Shown here one piece after another: positions 25,632 to 35,459 of a DNA stretch of 64,000 nucleotides. Each line of letters begins with the position of its first letter. The first letter of the stretch is position 1. Made by a program: the position numbers and the translations under genes. The DNA comes from CAVUNY01 sp963768585 (GTDB taxonomy: Bacteria > Chloroflexota > Anaerolineae > Anaerolineales > Anaerolineaceae), in the NCBI GenBank assembly GCA_963768585.1, contig CAVYIF010000017.1, forward strand, positions 62,001-126,000, in the 5' to 3' direction. Under the pieces are notes generated by a model. It was not told the origin of the DNA, made no database searches, and was given only the letters and a program-made list of their open reading frames with translations.

Positions 25632-26852
25632 ATGTTAGAAAAACGCGAATTGTATCGTATGCCGTGGTCCATGAACGACAACCCGATCGCCTGGCTGGAG
25701 GTGACGGATATCTGCAATATTCATTGCGAGGGGTGTTACCGGCAGCATATCACAGGGCACAAGACACTGGAAGAAGTCAAAGAAGAAGTTTTATTCTTCA
25801 AGCGCTGGCGCAACCCCGATAACATTTCAATTGCCGGCGGTGAGCCGCTGATTTACCCGCATATTGTCGAGCTTGTGGCTTTTATCCGCGAGCAGAACAT
25901 CAAACCGATTATCCTGACCAATGCCTTTGCGCTCAAGCCGGATATTCTGCACGAATTGAAAAAAGCCGGCCTGGCGGGTTTCACCGTCCACATCGACAGC
26001 CATCAGAACCGCCCGCATTGGAATGGCAAGAGCGAGGCCGATCTCAATGAACTGCGCCAGCAGTGCGCCGAGATGATCGCCGCCGAAGGCGGTTTGTACA
26101 CGATATTCAACTCAACCGTGTATCCTTCCACCTTCAAAGAAATTCCAGATGTCGTGCGCTGGGGGCAGGCTAATATCGACATAGTGCAGGGGTTGGTCTT
26201 CATCACCTACCGCACCGCGACCATTGACACCCAATCGGGGGTAGCGTTGGACCATGAAGTCGACATCAGCAAATTAAGCTACACCCGCGACAGCTTCTCG
26301 GAAAAGTTCATCACCTCACCGGAGGTTTACCAGATCATCAAGGATATCTGCCCGGAATACGAGCCTTCCGGCTACCTGGGCGGGAGCATCCTGCATACCT
26401 CCTATAAATGGCTGGTGGGGGCAACCATCGGCACCAAACATAAAATACTGGGTTCCCTGGGCAAGCGCGGCATGGAAATCGCCCAGGCCGGGCACCACTT
26501 CATGGTCGGCACCTATCTGGCCTATCTGGCGAACCCCAAGATCGGCAGGGTGGTGTTCAACCTGTGGCCGTTCGATGCCTCAACGCGCAAGGCGTATGCA
26601 AACTGGTGGAAAATGGTGCTGCGCAAGCCGGCAGCGCTGTTTGAGCGGGTGTACGTGCAAAGCATCGGTATCATCCAGGCCCCGGATATTCTACCCGATG
26701 GGCGAGCAGACATGTGTGACAGCTGCCCGGATATCACCATCCTGGACGGGAAGCTGGTTAACTCCTGCCGTATGGATGAGGTTCGCCTGTTTGGCAGCTT
26801 TATCAATGTGGTTGAGAAACCCACGGAAGATCCCAAGGCGCGCGCTAACTGA
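25632..26852 (+). CDS. Radical SAM protein with C-terminal auxiliary-cluster cysteines
   Basis: 406 residues. CNIHCEGC (Cys28, Cys32, Cys35) is the canonical CxxxCxxC motif binding the SAM-cleaving 4Fe-4S cluster. ISIAGGEPLIYPHIVELV (GGEP) and IILTNAF follow as in the radical SAM barrel. The C-terminal CDSCPD (Cys362, Cys365) and Cys379 resemble part of a SPASM/twitch-like auxiliary cluster site. The stop overlaps the ATG of the nitroreductase gene, so they are translationally coupled. The pathway is unknown. No precursor peptide gene was found nearby. Confidence 0.85.
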   Translation: MLEKRELYRMPWSMNDNPIAWLEVTDICNIHCEGCYRQHITGHKTLEEVKEEVLFFKRWRNPDNISIAGGEPLIYPHIVELVAFIREQNIKPIILTNAFALKPDILHELKKAGLAGFTVHIDSHQNRPHWNGKSEADLNELRQQCAEMIAAEGGLYTIFNSTVYPSTFKEIPDVVRWGQANIDIVQGLVFITYRTATIDTQSGVALDHEVDISKLSYTRDSFSEKFITSPEVYQIIKDICPEYEPSGYLGGSILHTSYKWLVGATIGTKHKILGSLGKRGMEIAQAGHHFMVGTYLAYLANPKIGRVVFNLWPFDASTRKAYANWWKMVLRKPAALFERVYVQSIGIIQAPDILPDGRADMCDSCPDITILDGKLVNSCRMDEVRLFGSFINVVEKPTEDPKARAN

Positions 26853-27631
26853 TGAACCCATTTCAGTTTGTGCGCAGCCTGGCGCGTCTTTTACGCGGCA
26901 GGCCGCAGGTACCTGAAAGCCTGAAGGACAACCTTCCCCTGCAAACTATCCTCCAGCGGCGCTCGGTGCGCGGTTTCAGCCGCCGCCCGATACCGCTGGA
27001 GGTATTCGACGCCATCCTGGAAGCCGGTCGGCTGGCGCCCAGCACGGTTAACCTGCAGAGCTGGTCCTTTGGGGTATTCGATGCGTCTTCATGGCAGGAA
27101 ACCTTTCGCCGCCCAATTCCTTTCAAGGCTCACAGGGCAGTGATCGTGATGGGTGATCTGCACCGCGTGAAAAACCTGGTGACGGACTTCCCAAACAGCC
27201 CCCTGGTCGATTACACCACCGCGGTGATGAATGCTTCGCTGGCAGCGATGAACATGAACCTGGCAGCCGAGGCGTTGGGCGTGTCGTCGGTGATGCTGTC
27301 CGAGACAGGACGCACCGGCCTGCTGGATACCGCCTACCTGCGAGATACGCTCGCCCTGCCGGAGAACGTCTTTCCGATCACCACCATCGTTTTCGGCTAC
27401 GCTGCGGGCAGCTACCCGCCGATGCCGCCCAAACTGCCTATCGATACAATCAGTTTTTCGGGAAAATATCGTGAGGCCGATCCGGCAGTCATGGCAGACT
27501 GGCTTTTGCAGATGAAAGCGGGCTATAAAGCCAGCCACCTGAACTCGTCCTTTGAGGCCCAACTTAAAGTTTACCAGAGCAAGATTGGAAAGGCCGAACA
27601 AGACCTGCGGCAAATGGTGCTGGGAGAATAA
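26852..27631 (+). CDS. Nitroreductase-family flavoprotein
   Basis: 259 residues. The core begins LQTILQRRSVRGFSRRPIPLE, the FMN-phosphate-binding RRSxR motif of nitroreductases. It continues with AGRLAPSTVNLQSWSFGVFD, where the usual APSxxNxQPW reads APSTVNLQSW, and ends with LPENVFPITTIVFGYAAG. A 40-residue N-terminal extension precedes the domain. It shares one base with the radical SAM stop, so the two act together. FMN-dependent reduction or dehydrogenation of the radical SAM product is a reasonable inference. Confidence 0.85.
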   Translation: MNPFQFVRSLARLLRGRPQVPESLKDNLPLQTILQRRSVRGFSRRPIPLEVFDAILEAGRLAPSTVNLQSWSFGVFDASSWQETFRRPIPFKAHRAVIVMGDLHRVKNLVTDFPNSPLVDYTTAVMNASLAAMNMNLAAEALGVSSVMLSETGRTGLLDTAYLRDTLALPENVFPITTIVFGYAAGSYPPMPPKLPIDTISFSGKYREADPAVMADWLLQMKAGYKASHLNSSFEAQLKVYQSKIGKAEQDLRQMVLGE

Positions 27632-27679
27632 CACTGGCCTCCCCTGGTCCCTTCCGGGAAAATGGGGGCAGCATTACAA

Positions 27680-27722
27680 CGCTGGAAATTGACCGAAGAT
27701 CGGTCAATTTCCAGCGTTTTTT
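27680..27722. terminator. Strong bidirectional intrinsic terminator
   Basis: Perfect 16-bp stem, CGCTGGAAATTGACCG (27680-27695) and its complement (27701-27716), a 5-base loop and TTTTTT. Lies between the convergent nitroreductase and aldo/keto reductase genes. Confidence 0.92.
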
Positions 27723-27751
27723 GATCCAGATAAAGCAATTTTAGAAAATAT

Positions 27752-28885
27752 TTAGGCGGCTAAGGCCTCATGCACCACCGGCATCCAATTGCTGATCTCA
27801 ATATGCTGGGGGCACTTCTCCAGGCATTCCTGGCAGTCGAGGCACATGTCGGCCCGCGTTTCCATCGGCATGCGCTCATACTGCTTGCGCGACTGCGGCA
27901 GGATGTTGTACATCGAAGCCTGGTTGTACAGCTCAAAGATGCGCGGGATATTGACCTGGTTCGGGCAGGGCTGGCAGTAATCGCAGTGCGTGCAGTCCAC
28001 CGGGCATAATTCCTTGTACTTTGTCCGGGCGCGGTCCACCAGGGCCAGTTCCTCAGCGTTGAGTTTGCCCATGCCGGAACGATCCGCAGATGCCAGGTTT
28101 TCTTCCACCTGCTGGAAAGTGCTCATCCCGCTCAAGACCACGCTGACCTCGGGCTGGTTCCAAAGCCACTGCAAGGCCCAGTCGGCCGCGCTGCGGCGCA
28201 CGGGCGATTCGTCCCAGATCGCCTGGATCGGGTCTGGCGGGTTTACGATCCGCCCCCCCAGCAGGGGCTCCATAACCACTACAGCCATACCGCGGGCAGC
28301 CGCATACTTCAATCCTTCCGTGCCGGCCTGGTTTTCGATATCGATATAGTTGTACTGGATCTGACAGAAATCCCATGATTCAAAGGCATCAACGATTTCT
28401 TTGAAGGCCGGCAGTTCATCATGGAATGAAAACCCGATGTGCCGGATACGCCCACTTTCGCGCGCCTTGAGCAGCCACTCGCGGATTCCCATGTCGCGCA
28501 CCTTGGACCAGCGCTCATTCCCCAGACCGTGCAGCAGGTAAAAATCGATATGGTCGGTTTGCAGTTTTTCAAGCTGCTCGTCTAAAATTTTGTCAAAATC
28601 CTCTGCCTCGTTCACTTTCCAGATGGGCAGCTTGGTCGCCAAACGAACTTTCTCGCGGTAGCCATCCTGCAGCACACGTCCCACAAAGCGCTCACTGTTT
28701 TCACGATGATAGGGATAAGCGGTATCGATATAATTCAGCCCGCGGTCGATGGCATGGCGCACCATACGCGCTGCTTCACGCTCGTCAATCTCGCCGCTGT
28801 CGTTGTTCAGCACCGGCAGCCGCATACAGCCAAATCCGAGCGCTGAACCACCCCAGTCCAGACTGCCAAATTTACGGTATTGCAT
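27752..28885 (-). CDS. Aldo/keto reductase with C-terminal 4Fe-4S domain
   Basis: 377 residues from the ATG at 28885, preceded by GGAGGAG. The AKR barrel has YIDTAYPYHRENSE (catalytic Asp/Tyr), TKLPIW (Lys) and DFYLLHGL (His). The C-terminal 90 residues hold CPVDCTHCDYCQPCP and CLDCQECLEKCP, a ferredoxin-like pair of cysteine clusters typical of the Fe-S AKR subfamily. Such proteins probably take electrons from a ferredoxin-type donor rather than only NADPH. The gene stands alone between two terminator-like regions. Confidence 0.9.
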   Translation of the reverse strand: MQYRKFGSLDWGGSALGFGCMRLPVLNNDSGEIDEREAARMVRHAIDRGLNYIDTAYPYHRENSERFVGRVLQDGYREKVRLATKLPIWKVNEAEDFDKILDEQLEKLQTDHIDFYLLHGLGNERWSKVRDMGIREWLLKARESGRIRHIGFSFHDELPAFKEIVDAFESWDFCQIQYNYIDIENQAGTEGLKYAAARGMAVVVMEPLLGGRIVNPPDPIQAIWDESPVRRSAADWALQWLWNQPEVSVVLSGMSTFQQVEENLASADRSGMGKLNAEELALVDRARTKYKELCPVDCTHCDYCQPCPNQVNIPRIFELYNQASMYNILPQSRKQYERMPMETRADMCLDCQECLEKCPQHIEISNWMPVVHEALAA

Positions 28886-29063
28886 TGGTAGCTCCTCCAA
28901 TAAAAAGGTTTAGACTCTAATTATAAATTAATTCTGGCTAAATACGATGCAATTCCTCCGTACAAATAGGCAAAATGGTACTTATATCACCAATTGTCGA
29001 GCCTTTACTCTCGATTTTGGGGCATCCGCAGGAGTAAAGGCAGGAAGAGCGGGGAAGTTTAAG

Positions 29064-29069
29064 TATAAT
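29064..29069 (+). promoter_or_regulatory. -10 box before the sulfatase
   Basis: TATAAT (29064-29069) followed by AAGGAG and the ATG at 29089. No clear -35. Confidence 0.4.
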
Positions 29070-29088
29070 CATCCTGAAAGGAGCCAGC

Positions 29089-30459
29089 ATGACCCCTCCC
29101 AACTTCATCATCTTCCTGACCGATGACCAGGGCTACGCCGATCTTTCCTGCATGGGCGCAGCCGATTTTCGCACACCGCACCTCGACCGCCTGGCAGCCG
29201 GCGGGGCGCGCTTTACCGATTGGTATTCCAACAGCCCGGTGTGCAGCCCTTCACGCGCCTCCCTGCTGACCGGACGCTACCCGGGCAATGCCGGGGTGCG
29301 TTCGATCCTGGCCGGCCACCGCACTGCCAGCGGTCTGCCGACGGATGTGCCGACCCTGGCCGAAGCCCTCAAACCCCTCGGCTACCGGACCTTTATGAGC
29401 GGAAAATGGCATCTGGGGCTGCAGCCCGGCTGCCGCCCGCAGCGACCATGGGTTTGAGCACTGGTACGGCTTTATGGCAGGCTGCATCGATTATTATTCG
29501 CACATTTTTTATTGGGGCATGAACCAGCCCGGTCCTGGGATCAACCCCACCCACGACCTGTGGGAAGACGGGCACGAGATATGGGACAACGGCAAATATT
29601 TCACCGAGGCCGTCGTAGAAAAAGCGGTGCACTACGTGCGCCAGGCGGCGGCCAGCGGCCAACCCTTCCTGCTGTACGTGCCCTTTAATGCCCCGCACTA
29701 TCCCATGCATGCCCCGGACAAAGTATATGCAGCGTTTCGCCCACCTGCCCTGGGACCGGCAGGTGATGGCGGCTATGCTCAGCGCCGTGGATGACGGCAT
29801 CGGCGCTATCCTGGATGAGGTCGAGCGCCAGGGGCTGGCTGAAAACACCTGCACCTTTTTCACCTCGGACAACGGCCCGTCGCGCGAATCGCGCAACTGG
29901 TTGGACGGCACCCTGGACCCGTATTACGGCGGCACGACCGGCGGGTTGAAAGGGCATAAGTTCAGCCTGTTTGAAGGCGGCATTCGTGTGCCGGGGATTT
30001 TACACTGGCCCGGTCAGATTCCGGCCGGGCAGGTGCTGGACGCACCGTGCGCCTCGATGGACATCCTGCCTACCTTCCTTTCCGCAGCCGGGGGGGATCT
30101 TTCGGCCTACGAAATCGACGGCCAAAGTCTTCTGGAATATGCCTGCGGCGGGCGCCTCTCCCGGCAAGCGGGACCTGTTCTGGGAAATGGGCGGCCAGAC
30201 CGCCGTGCGCCGCGGGCCGTGGAAGTTGGTGCTCAACGGCCAGCTGGTGGAAGGAACACCGGCCGAAAGATGCCGTGCACCTGGCCAACCTGGCTGAAGA
30301 CGCGGCGAGGCTCACAACCTGGCGTCGGAACAGCCGGAAATTCTGGCAGACTTGCACCAGCGCGCCGAAGCCTGGCGCCAGGGGATCGAAGAACGCTGGT
30401 CGCGCGAATTTTCGGTTGAAAAGCAGGGCACGGTGACTCACCCCAACCCGAGGAAATGA
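29089..30459 (+). pseudogene. Sulfatase (Cys-type), broken by about five frameshifts
   Basis: The gene starts well: ATG at 29089, TDDQGYADL metal site, and CSPSR at Cys52-Arg56, the formylglycine-forming signature in SNSPVCSPSRASLLTG, then GKWHLGL. Similarity then jumps frames near 29447, 29722, 30150, 30255 and 30305, while the pieces together cover a whole family A sulfatase, including FFTSDNGPSRE, KGHKFSLFEGGIRVPG and a C-terminal ERWSREFSVEKQG ending at 30459. Four of the shifts need one base removed. No signal peptide is seen. Either a decayed gene or a cluster of sequencing errors. Confidence 0.8.
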
Positions 30460-30574
30460 ACCCGCCAGGAATGAATTGTCGCAACCATTTTCAATTTATG
30501 ATATAAACTATCACAGTTGGCCAAGGCTAAAAAGGTCATCGTTAAATTAATGAACCGCCCTCAGGAGCAAAACC

Positions 30575-31519
30575 ATGCCCCCAATTCTCGAAGTCAACGA
30601 CCTGGTCAAGAAATATGCTGATCTGACCGCGGTCAAAGGAATCTCCTTCGACATCCAGCAAGGTGAAATCTTCAGCCTGCTCGGACCAAACGGCGCCGGC
30701 AAGACCACCACCATATCGGTCCTGTCGACCCTGTATCTGCCCACCAGCGGAGACGCGCGCATCGGCGGCTTTTCGGTGACGAAAGACCCCATGGCGGTAC
30801 GCGAGATCATTGGCGTGGTACCCCAGGACCTGGCCCTCTATGAAGATCTGACCGCGCGCGAGAACCTGGTTTTTTGGGGGCAGATGTACAATCTGTCTGG
30901 CAAAACCCTGAAGAATCGCGTGGATGAGGTGCTGGAGCAAATTGGGTTATCCGAACGTGCCAACCAGCGGGTGAAGACCTATTCCGGTGGGATGAAACGG
31001 CGGGTCAATATCGGGGTCGGCCTGCTGCACCGGCCGCGCCTGCTCTTCATGGATGAGCCCACGGTGGGCATCGATCCCCAATCGCGACGGGCAATCCTGG
31101 ATTCGGTAAAAGAATTGAACCGCCAGGGCATGACCGTGCTGTATACCACGCATTACATGGAAGAAGCACAGGAGCTTTCTAACCGGGTGGGGATCATCGA
31201 CCACGGCGACCTGATCGCGCTCGGCACCCAGGCCGAACTTACCCGGCAGGTCGGTGAAAACGAAACCCTCGTCTTGCACCTGGCCGAAGAGGAGGACCCT
31301 CAGCCCCTGGCGGATGCGCTGCGCGTGATGGAAGGAGTGTTGGGAGCAGATGTCAGCGACCATTCTGTTACGGTTATTGTGCCCGAAGCGGAAGATGCCC
31401 TGGCGCCGGCCATTACCCGGGCCAATGAGCTTGGGGTCAAAATCCGCTCGGTCGATATGCACGAGCCCAACCTGGAAGCCGTCTTCCTGCACCTGACCGG
31501 GCGTGCTTTGCGCGATTGA
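30575..31519 (+). CDS. ABC-2 type efflux transporter ATP-binding protein (DrrA-like)
   Basis: 314 residues. Walker A LLGPNGAGKTTT (about 37-48), signature YSGGMKRRVNIGVGLL, Walker B LLFMDEPTVGID and the H-loop TTHYMEEA are all intact. The C-terminal 80 residues, with a DLEAVFLHLTGRALRD-like end (NLEAVFLHLTGRALRD), match drug-resistance/ABC-2 ATPases of the DrrA type. It heads an operon with two permeases and a DUF998 membrane protein. Export of a lipophilic compound is likely. AGGAG precedes the start. Confidence 0.94.
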   Translation: MPPILEVNDLVKKYADLTAVKGISFDIQQGEIFSLLGPNGAGKTTTISVLSTLYLPTSGDARIGGFSVTKDPMAVREIIGVVPQDLALYEDLTARENLVFWGQMYNLSGKTLKNRVDEVLEQIGLSERANQRVKTYSGGMKRRVNIGVGLLHRPRLLFMDEPTVGIDPQSRRAILDSVKELNRQGMTVLYTTHYMEEAQELSNRVGIIDHGDLIALGTQAELTRQVGENETLVLHLAEEEDPQPLADALRVMEGVLGADVSDHSVTVIVPEAEDALAPAITRANELGVKIRSVDMHEPNLEAVFLHLTGRALRD

Positions 31520-31530
31520 GGAGAAACCCC

Positions 31531-32786
31531 ATGCGAAAAATCTTCTTAATCGGTTGGAAAGATCTCGTGCTGGCCTTCCGCGACCGCGCGGCATTGATTT
31601 TAATGCTGGCTGCGCCTTTCGTCCTGACCCTGGGCCTGGGATTCGTCACCGGGCGCCTGTCCGGCGGTACCAGCAGCGGCTTGAACATCATTCCTATTGT
31701 GCTGGTCAACCAGGACGACGGCCAAATCGGCAGCAGCCTGGTAGATTTGTTTCAATCGAAAGATCTGGCGGAGCTGGTCACAGCCCAAACGCTGGCCGAC
31801 CCTGCCCAGGCTCGCCGCATGGTCGACGAAGATAAAATTGCCGCGGCAATACTCATCCCGCCCGGCTTCAGCGCCAGCATCATCCCGGCAAACGGCACCG
31901 GCGCCAGCCCGAGGCCGCGATCAAACTTGATCTGTACGCCAACCCCTCTCGACCCACCAGTGTGGGCGTGATTAAGGCCATTCTGGAGCAGTTTGTCAGC
32001 CAGGTCGAGATCGCCCGGGTCAGCGGGCAGGTCGCCGTGACCGAACTGATCCGCAGCGGGCGCATTCAGCTCCAGGATGCCGCCCTCATCGGGGCACAGA
32101 TCGGTTCAGCGCAGGCCGGGGCAGCCCAGAACAGCCCGGCGATCATCCCTGAGAAACGTGACCGAAGGCGCTCAGCCGGTCACGTTTGACGTGCTGGCCT
32201 ATATGGCCCCGGGTATGGCATTGATGTTCTTAATGTTTACGGTCAGCAACGGCGGGCGCACCCTGCTGGCAGAACAGCGCCTGGGCACCCTGCCGCGCCT
32301 GCTGGTCACCCCCATTTCCACCGCCCAGGTGCTGGGCGGAAAGGTCTTCGGGATCTATCTGACCGGGGTCGCCCAGATGCTGATCCTGGTCGCTGCCAGC
32401 AGCCTGCTCTTTTCGCTTAAGTGGGGCGATTTGCAAGCGTGCTGGTACTTGTTCTGGCAGCCGTGGTCGGGGCGGTGGGCTGGGGCATGTTAATCACCTC
32501 GCTGGCAAAGACACCCGGGCAGGTCTCTTCCGTCGGATCGGCAGTCATGCTCATCTTTGGCATCCTGGGCGGCAGCTTTATCAGTCTGGAAAATATGCCG
32601 CCCTGGCTGCAGTTGGTCAGCAAAATTACGCCGAATGCCTGGGGGTTGGATGGGTTCACCACCCTGGCATTGGGCGGTGGGCTGAACCAGATCCTGGGAC
32701 CGGTGCTGGCCCTGATCGTTATGGGGGTGATCCTGTTTGCCGTCGCGGTGGTCGTGATAAACCGGCGCGGGTTCGTACAGCGCTGA
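31531..32786 (+). pseudogene. ABC-2 permease, interrupted by three frameshifts
   Basis: The start ATG (31531) follows GAGGAG and gives MRKIFLIGWKDLVLAFRDRAALILM, a typical ABC-2 permease N-terminus. The extracellular domain passes into a second frame near 31912 (PEAAIKLDLYANPSRP), returns near 32150 (NVTEGAQPVTFDVLAYMAPG, then the membrane core) and changes again near 32435 (ASVLVLVLAAVVGAVGWGML to VINRRGFVQR). Joined, it is a full permease of about 418 residues. As the second permease is intact, the transporter would lack one half if these shifts are real. Confidence 0.82.
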
Positions 32787-32797
32787 GGGAGCCTGCC

Positions 32798-33991
32798 ATG
32801 CGAAAAATACTCGCCATCACCTGGAAAGATACCCTGGTTCGCTTTTCTTCGACTTCGGAGTGGTTGTTCTTTCTTATCCTGCCCATTATCTTCACCGTTC
32901 TGCTGGCCGGGGGCACCGGCGCGCCTGACGACTCGCGCATCCGCCTGGTGGTCGCCGACCAGGCCAACACTTCCCTTTCGGCGGAGTTGATTGACACGCT
33001 GGCAAAATCGGATGCCGTGCACCCGGAATTGATGCCCCTGGCCCAGGCGCAAGATGAGTTCGACACGCGGCGGGCGGCGGTCCTGCTGGTGATTCCGGCC
33101 GGGTTCGACCTGGACCAGCTCACAGCCGGCAAGGCCGAATTAGAGCTTCGCCAGCAGCCGAACAATGTCAATGCTCTGGCAGCCTCACAGGCGATCAGTT
33201 CGGCCATCCGCCGCGTATCCAGCGCGGTAGAAATTTCCAACCGCAGCGTGCAGGAGGCCGAACGCATTCGATCGTTTGCCTCGCAAGCTGAACGCGCCGC
33301 CTATTTCGACGCCTCTCTCCAGGCCGCCCATACCCAGATGAGCGCAGCCCCCGACCGGGTGAACGTGTCCATGGGCGCAGCCACAGGCCAGTTCGATTAC
33401 GACCCGCGCGCCAATTCATCGGCCGGACAGTTGATCACCTGGGTATTCATTCCGCTGATCGGCATCTCCGCCCTGTTTGCCTACGAGCGCGAAGGGGGCA
33501 CCCTGCGCCGCGTGCTGACCACGCCCACCCATAAAGGCACCTTCCTGCTGGGCGCCATCACCGGGCAGGTTTTGATGTCGCTGGTGCAGATGCTGCTGCT
33601 GGTTGGTTTTGGCATCCTGGTGTTGGGAGTTAACTGGGGCCGATCTCCGGGAGCACTGGCTTTAATCCTGGTGACTTCCGCATTGGCCGCCGCCGCGTTA
33701 GGCACCGCCCTGGGCACCATCGTACGCACCCCGGGACAGGCCAACGGTTTGAGTATTATGCTGGGTATGTCGATGGCCCTCCTGGGCGGGTGCTGGTATC
33801 CGATCGAACTCTTCCCCGCTTTCGTACAGAACGCAGTCAAGATCTTGCCCACCAGTTGGGCGATGCAAGGCATGCTCGATCTGGTGCTGCGCGGGCAGGG
33901 ATTGAGCGCCGTGCTGCCCGAGGCCGCTGTGCTGGTCGGTTTCGCGGCAGTGTTTTTTACGATTGGGGTGTGGCGTTTCCGCTACGAATGA
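32798..33991 (+). CDS. ABC-2 type transporter permease
   Basis: 397 residues. One N-terminal transmembrane helix (about 24-40), a 180-residue external domain and five C-terminal helices (about 205-390) with GREGGTLRRVLTTP-like coupling region (YEREGGTLRRVLTTPTHKGT). This is the YhgE/ABC-2 membrane architecture that pairs with DrrA-like ATPases. It begins 11 bases after the broken permease, and its stop overlaps the start of the DUF998 gene by four bases. Confidence 0.9.
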   Translation: MRKILAITWKDTLVRFSSTSEWLFFLILPIIFTVLLAGGTGAPDDSRIRLVVADQANTSLSAELIDTLAKSDAVHPELMPLAQAQDEFDTRRAAVLLVIPAGFDLDQLTAGKAELELRQQPNNVNALAASQAISSAIRRVSSAVEISNRSVQEAERIRSFASQAERAAYFDASLQAAHTQMSAAPDRVNVSMGAATGQFDYDPRANSSAGQLITWVFIPLIGISALFAYEREGGTLRRVLTTPTHKGTFLLGAITGQVLMSLVQMLLLVGFGILVLGVNWGRSPGALALILVTSALAAAALGTALGTIVRTPGQANGLSIMLGMSMALLGGCWYPIELFPAFVQNAVKILPTSWAMQGMLDLVLRGQGLSAVLPEAAVLVGFAAVFFTIGVWRFRYE

Positions 33992-34614
33992 AAAAACAAC
34001 CCTTCTGGCTGTCACGGCTGTTCGCGTCCGCCGGGATGGCTGCACCGCCCTTGTTTGGCGGGACGCTGCTGGTCCTGACCCTGGTTGAAGAGCGCTTCCT
34101 GCGCTCCTTGGGTTGGGATCCGCTGCATGCGCCCACCCTGGATTGGCCGAGTGGGTTGGCGCTGGGTCCTCAGGGCTGGATCATGACCCTCGTGTTCATC
34201 GCCACCGGTTTATTGATTGGGTTGTTTGGGTGGGGTCTGAGGCGGGCTCTGCAAGCCCTGCCGGGCGGCCGCTGGGCGGGATCGCTGATCGCAGCGGGGG
34301 GGATAGCTATGGTGGGGCTGGCTTCTCCCGCCGACCCAACCCTGACCACCTTGCAAGCCACGCTGCCGGGGCGCATCCACGATCTGTCCTATATTTTGCT
34401 TGGGCTGACCCTTTTCCCGGGTCTGTTCCTGTGCGGACGCGCCTTTCAGTCCGACCCGTACTGGCGAGGTCTGCCCTTTTATACCTGGGGCACCGCCGGA
34501 CTGGCCCTGCCGGCTTTCGCCCTGAAAGGCATCGCCGTGTACCTGTATCTGGCGGCGGTAATGGCCTGGGGTGAAATTGTCGCCTGGCGGTTGTGGAAAT
34601 ACAGGCAGACTTGA
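33988..34614 (+). CDS. DUF998-like membrane protein
   Basis: 208 residues from the ATG at 33988, which overlaps the permease stop (ATGA). Six hydrophobic segments; the segment ALPGGRWAGSLIAAGGIAMVG and the RIHDLSYILLGLTLFPGL region with a helix-embedded His-Asp match the DUF998 family. Function unknown. It is the last gene of the ABC operon, and its last codons form the 5' arm of the terminator. Confidence 0.75.
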   Translation: MKKQPFWLSRLFASAGMAAPPLFGGTLLVLTLVEERFLRSLGWDPLHAPTLDWPSGLALGPQGWIMTLVFIATGLLIGLFGWGLRRALQALPGGRWAGSLIAAGGIAMVGLASPADPTLTTLQATLPGRIHDLSYILLGLTLFPGLFLCGRAFQSDPYWRGLPFYTWGTAGLALPAFALKGIAVYLYLAAVMAWGEIVAWRLWKYRQT

Positions 34615-34638
34615 AGGATCAGGCCTGCCTGTATTTTT
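34597..34638. terminator. Terminator of the ABC operon
   Basis: 12-bp stem AAATACAGGCAG (34597-34608) with CTGCCTGTATTT (34625-34636) plus TT. The left arm lies inside the DUF998 stop region, and it separates convergent genes. Confidence 0.88.
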
Positions 34639-34646
34639 GTGTACGC

Positions 34647-35459
34647 CTATTTTACTTCGATGGTCTGGATCATCGCATCCAGCTTGCTCAAATCGGGGTT
34701 AAAAGCGCTTGCGGGCTGCCGATCGAGCATGCTGGCCGTATCTGCCACGTATTTTTGGTAGCCGTTCGGTATATCAGACGGCAGTTTATCGGTGTCATTC
34801 GCATCCGCGGGCAAACTATCCAGGTTGATCGGCAGCACCGCGGCTACATAGTACATGCCGTCGCTGGTCAAACCCTGGTAAGTGTAAACCAGATCGTGGT
34901 TATTGACGGGCACAATCCCGTTGGCAAACTCTGTCAGAAAGCGCACGCCTTTGCCATTTTTGAAGTCCAAATATTTCACCTGGGCATGCATCATTTGCGA
35001 CATATTAGACAGCGGCAGAAAGGGAAGATCCTTACCCGCCTGCTGGTTCTGCAGCAGGATCTGCAAACTTTCCGCGATCTTGCTCGCGCCTTCATTCATC
35101 CCCAGGTCTTTGACCGGGTAGATGAAAACCTGGGGTTTCATCATGTGGTTAGTGATCGGATAGCCCGACAGCGACAACAATGTGTGCTGCGGCATCGCCT
35201 CCCAATATGGCCCACCCGCGCTGACGGGTACAGCGGCGATCACTTGTACAGTGAAATTCTGCGCCACGCCGCTCACAACCAACGACGTTGCCTGTCCATC
35301 CTTTCCCTCTGGAACCTGCGTCGGCGCGGATGGGGTCACGCCAGCAGCGGCCGGTTCGATCGTGGCCGTATTGCATGCGGTAAGCAGCAGCAGGAGCCCC
35401 AATAAGGCACAAGAAATGCGCAGTAAGTAAGTATTGAACTTTCTGTGGTACATTTTCAT
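34647..35459 (-). CDS. Predicted lipoprotein, unknown function
   Basis: 270 residues. A signal sequence with lipobox LLTAC at about residues 25-29 (ALLGLLLLLTAC) predicts a lipid-anchored exported protein. The mature part begins with a Pro/Thr/Ala-rich linker, then a mixed domain of about 220 residues with no recognised motif (AMPQHTLLSLSGYPITNHMMKPQVFIYPV). Similar proteins are frequent in Anaerolineae-type genomes (impression, not checked). It stands alone. Confidence 0.7.
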   Translation of the reverse strand: MKMYHRKFNTYLLRISCALLGLLLLLTACNTATIEPAAAGVTPSAPTQVPEGKDGQATSLVVSGVAQNFTVQVIAAVPVSAGGPYWEAMPQHTLLSLSGYPITNHMMKPQVFIYPVKDLGMNEGASKIAESLQILLQNQQAGKDLPFLPLSNMSQMMHAQVKYLDFKNGKGVRFLTEFANGIVPVNNHDLVYTYQGLTSDGMYYVAAVLPINLDSLPADANDTDKLPSDIPNGYQKYVADTASMLDRQPASAFNPDLSKLDAMIQTIEVK

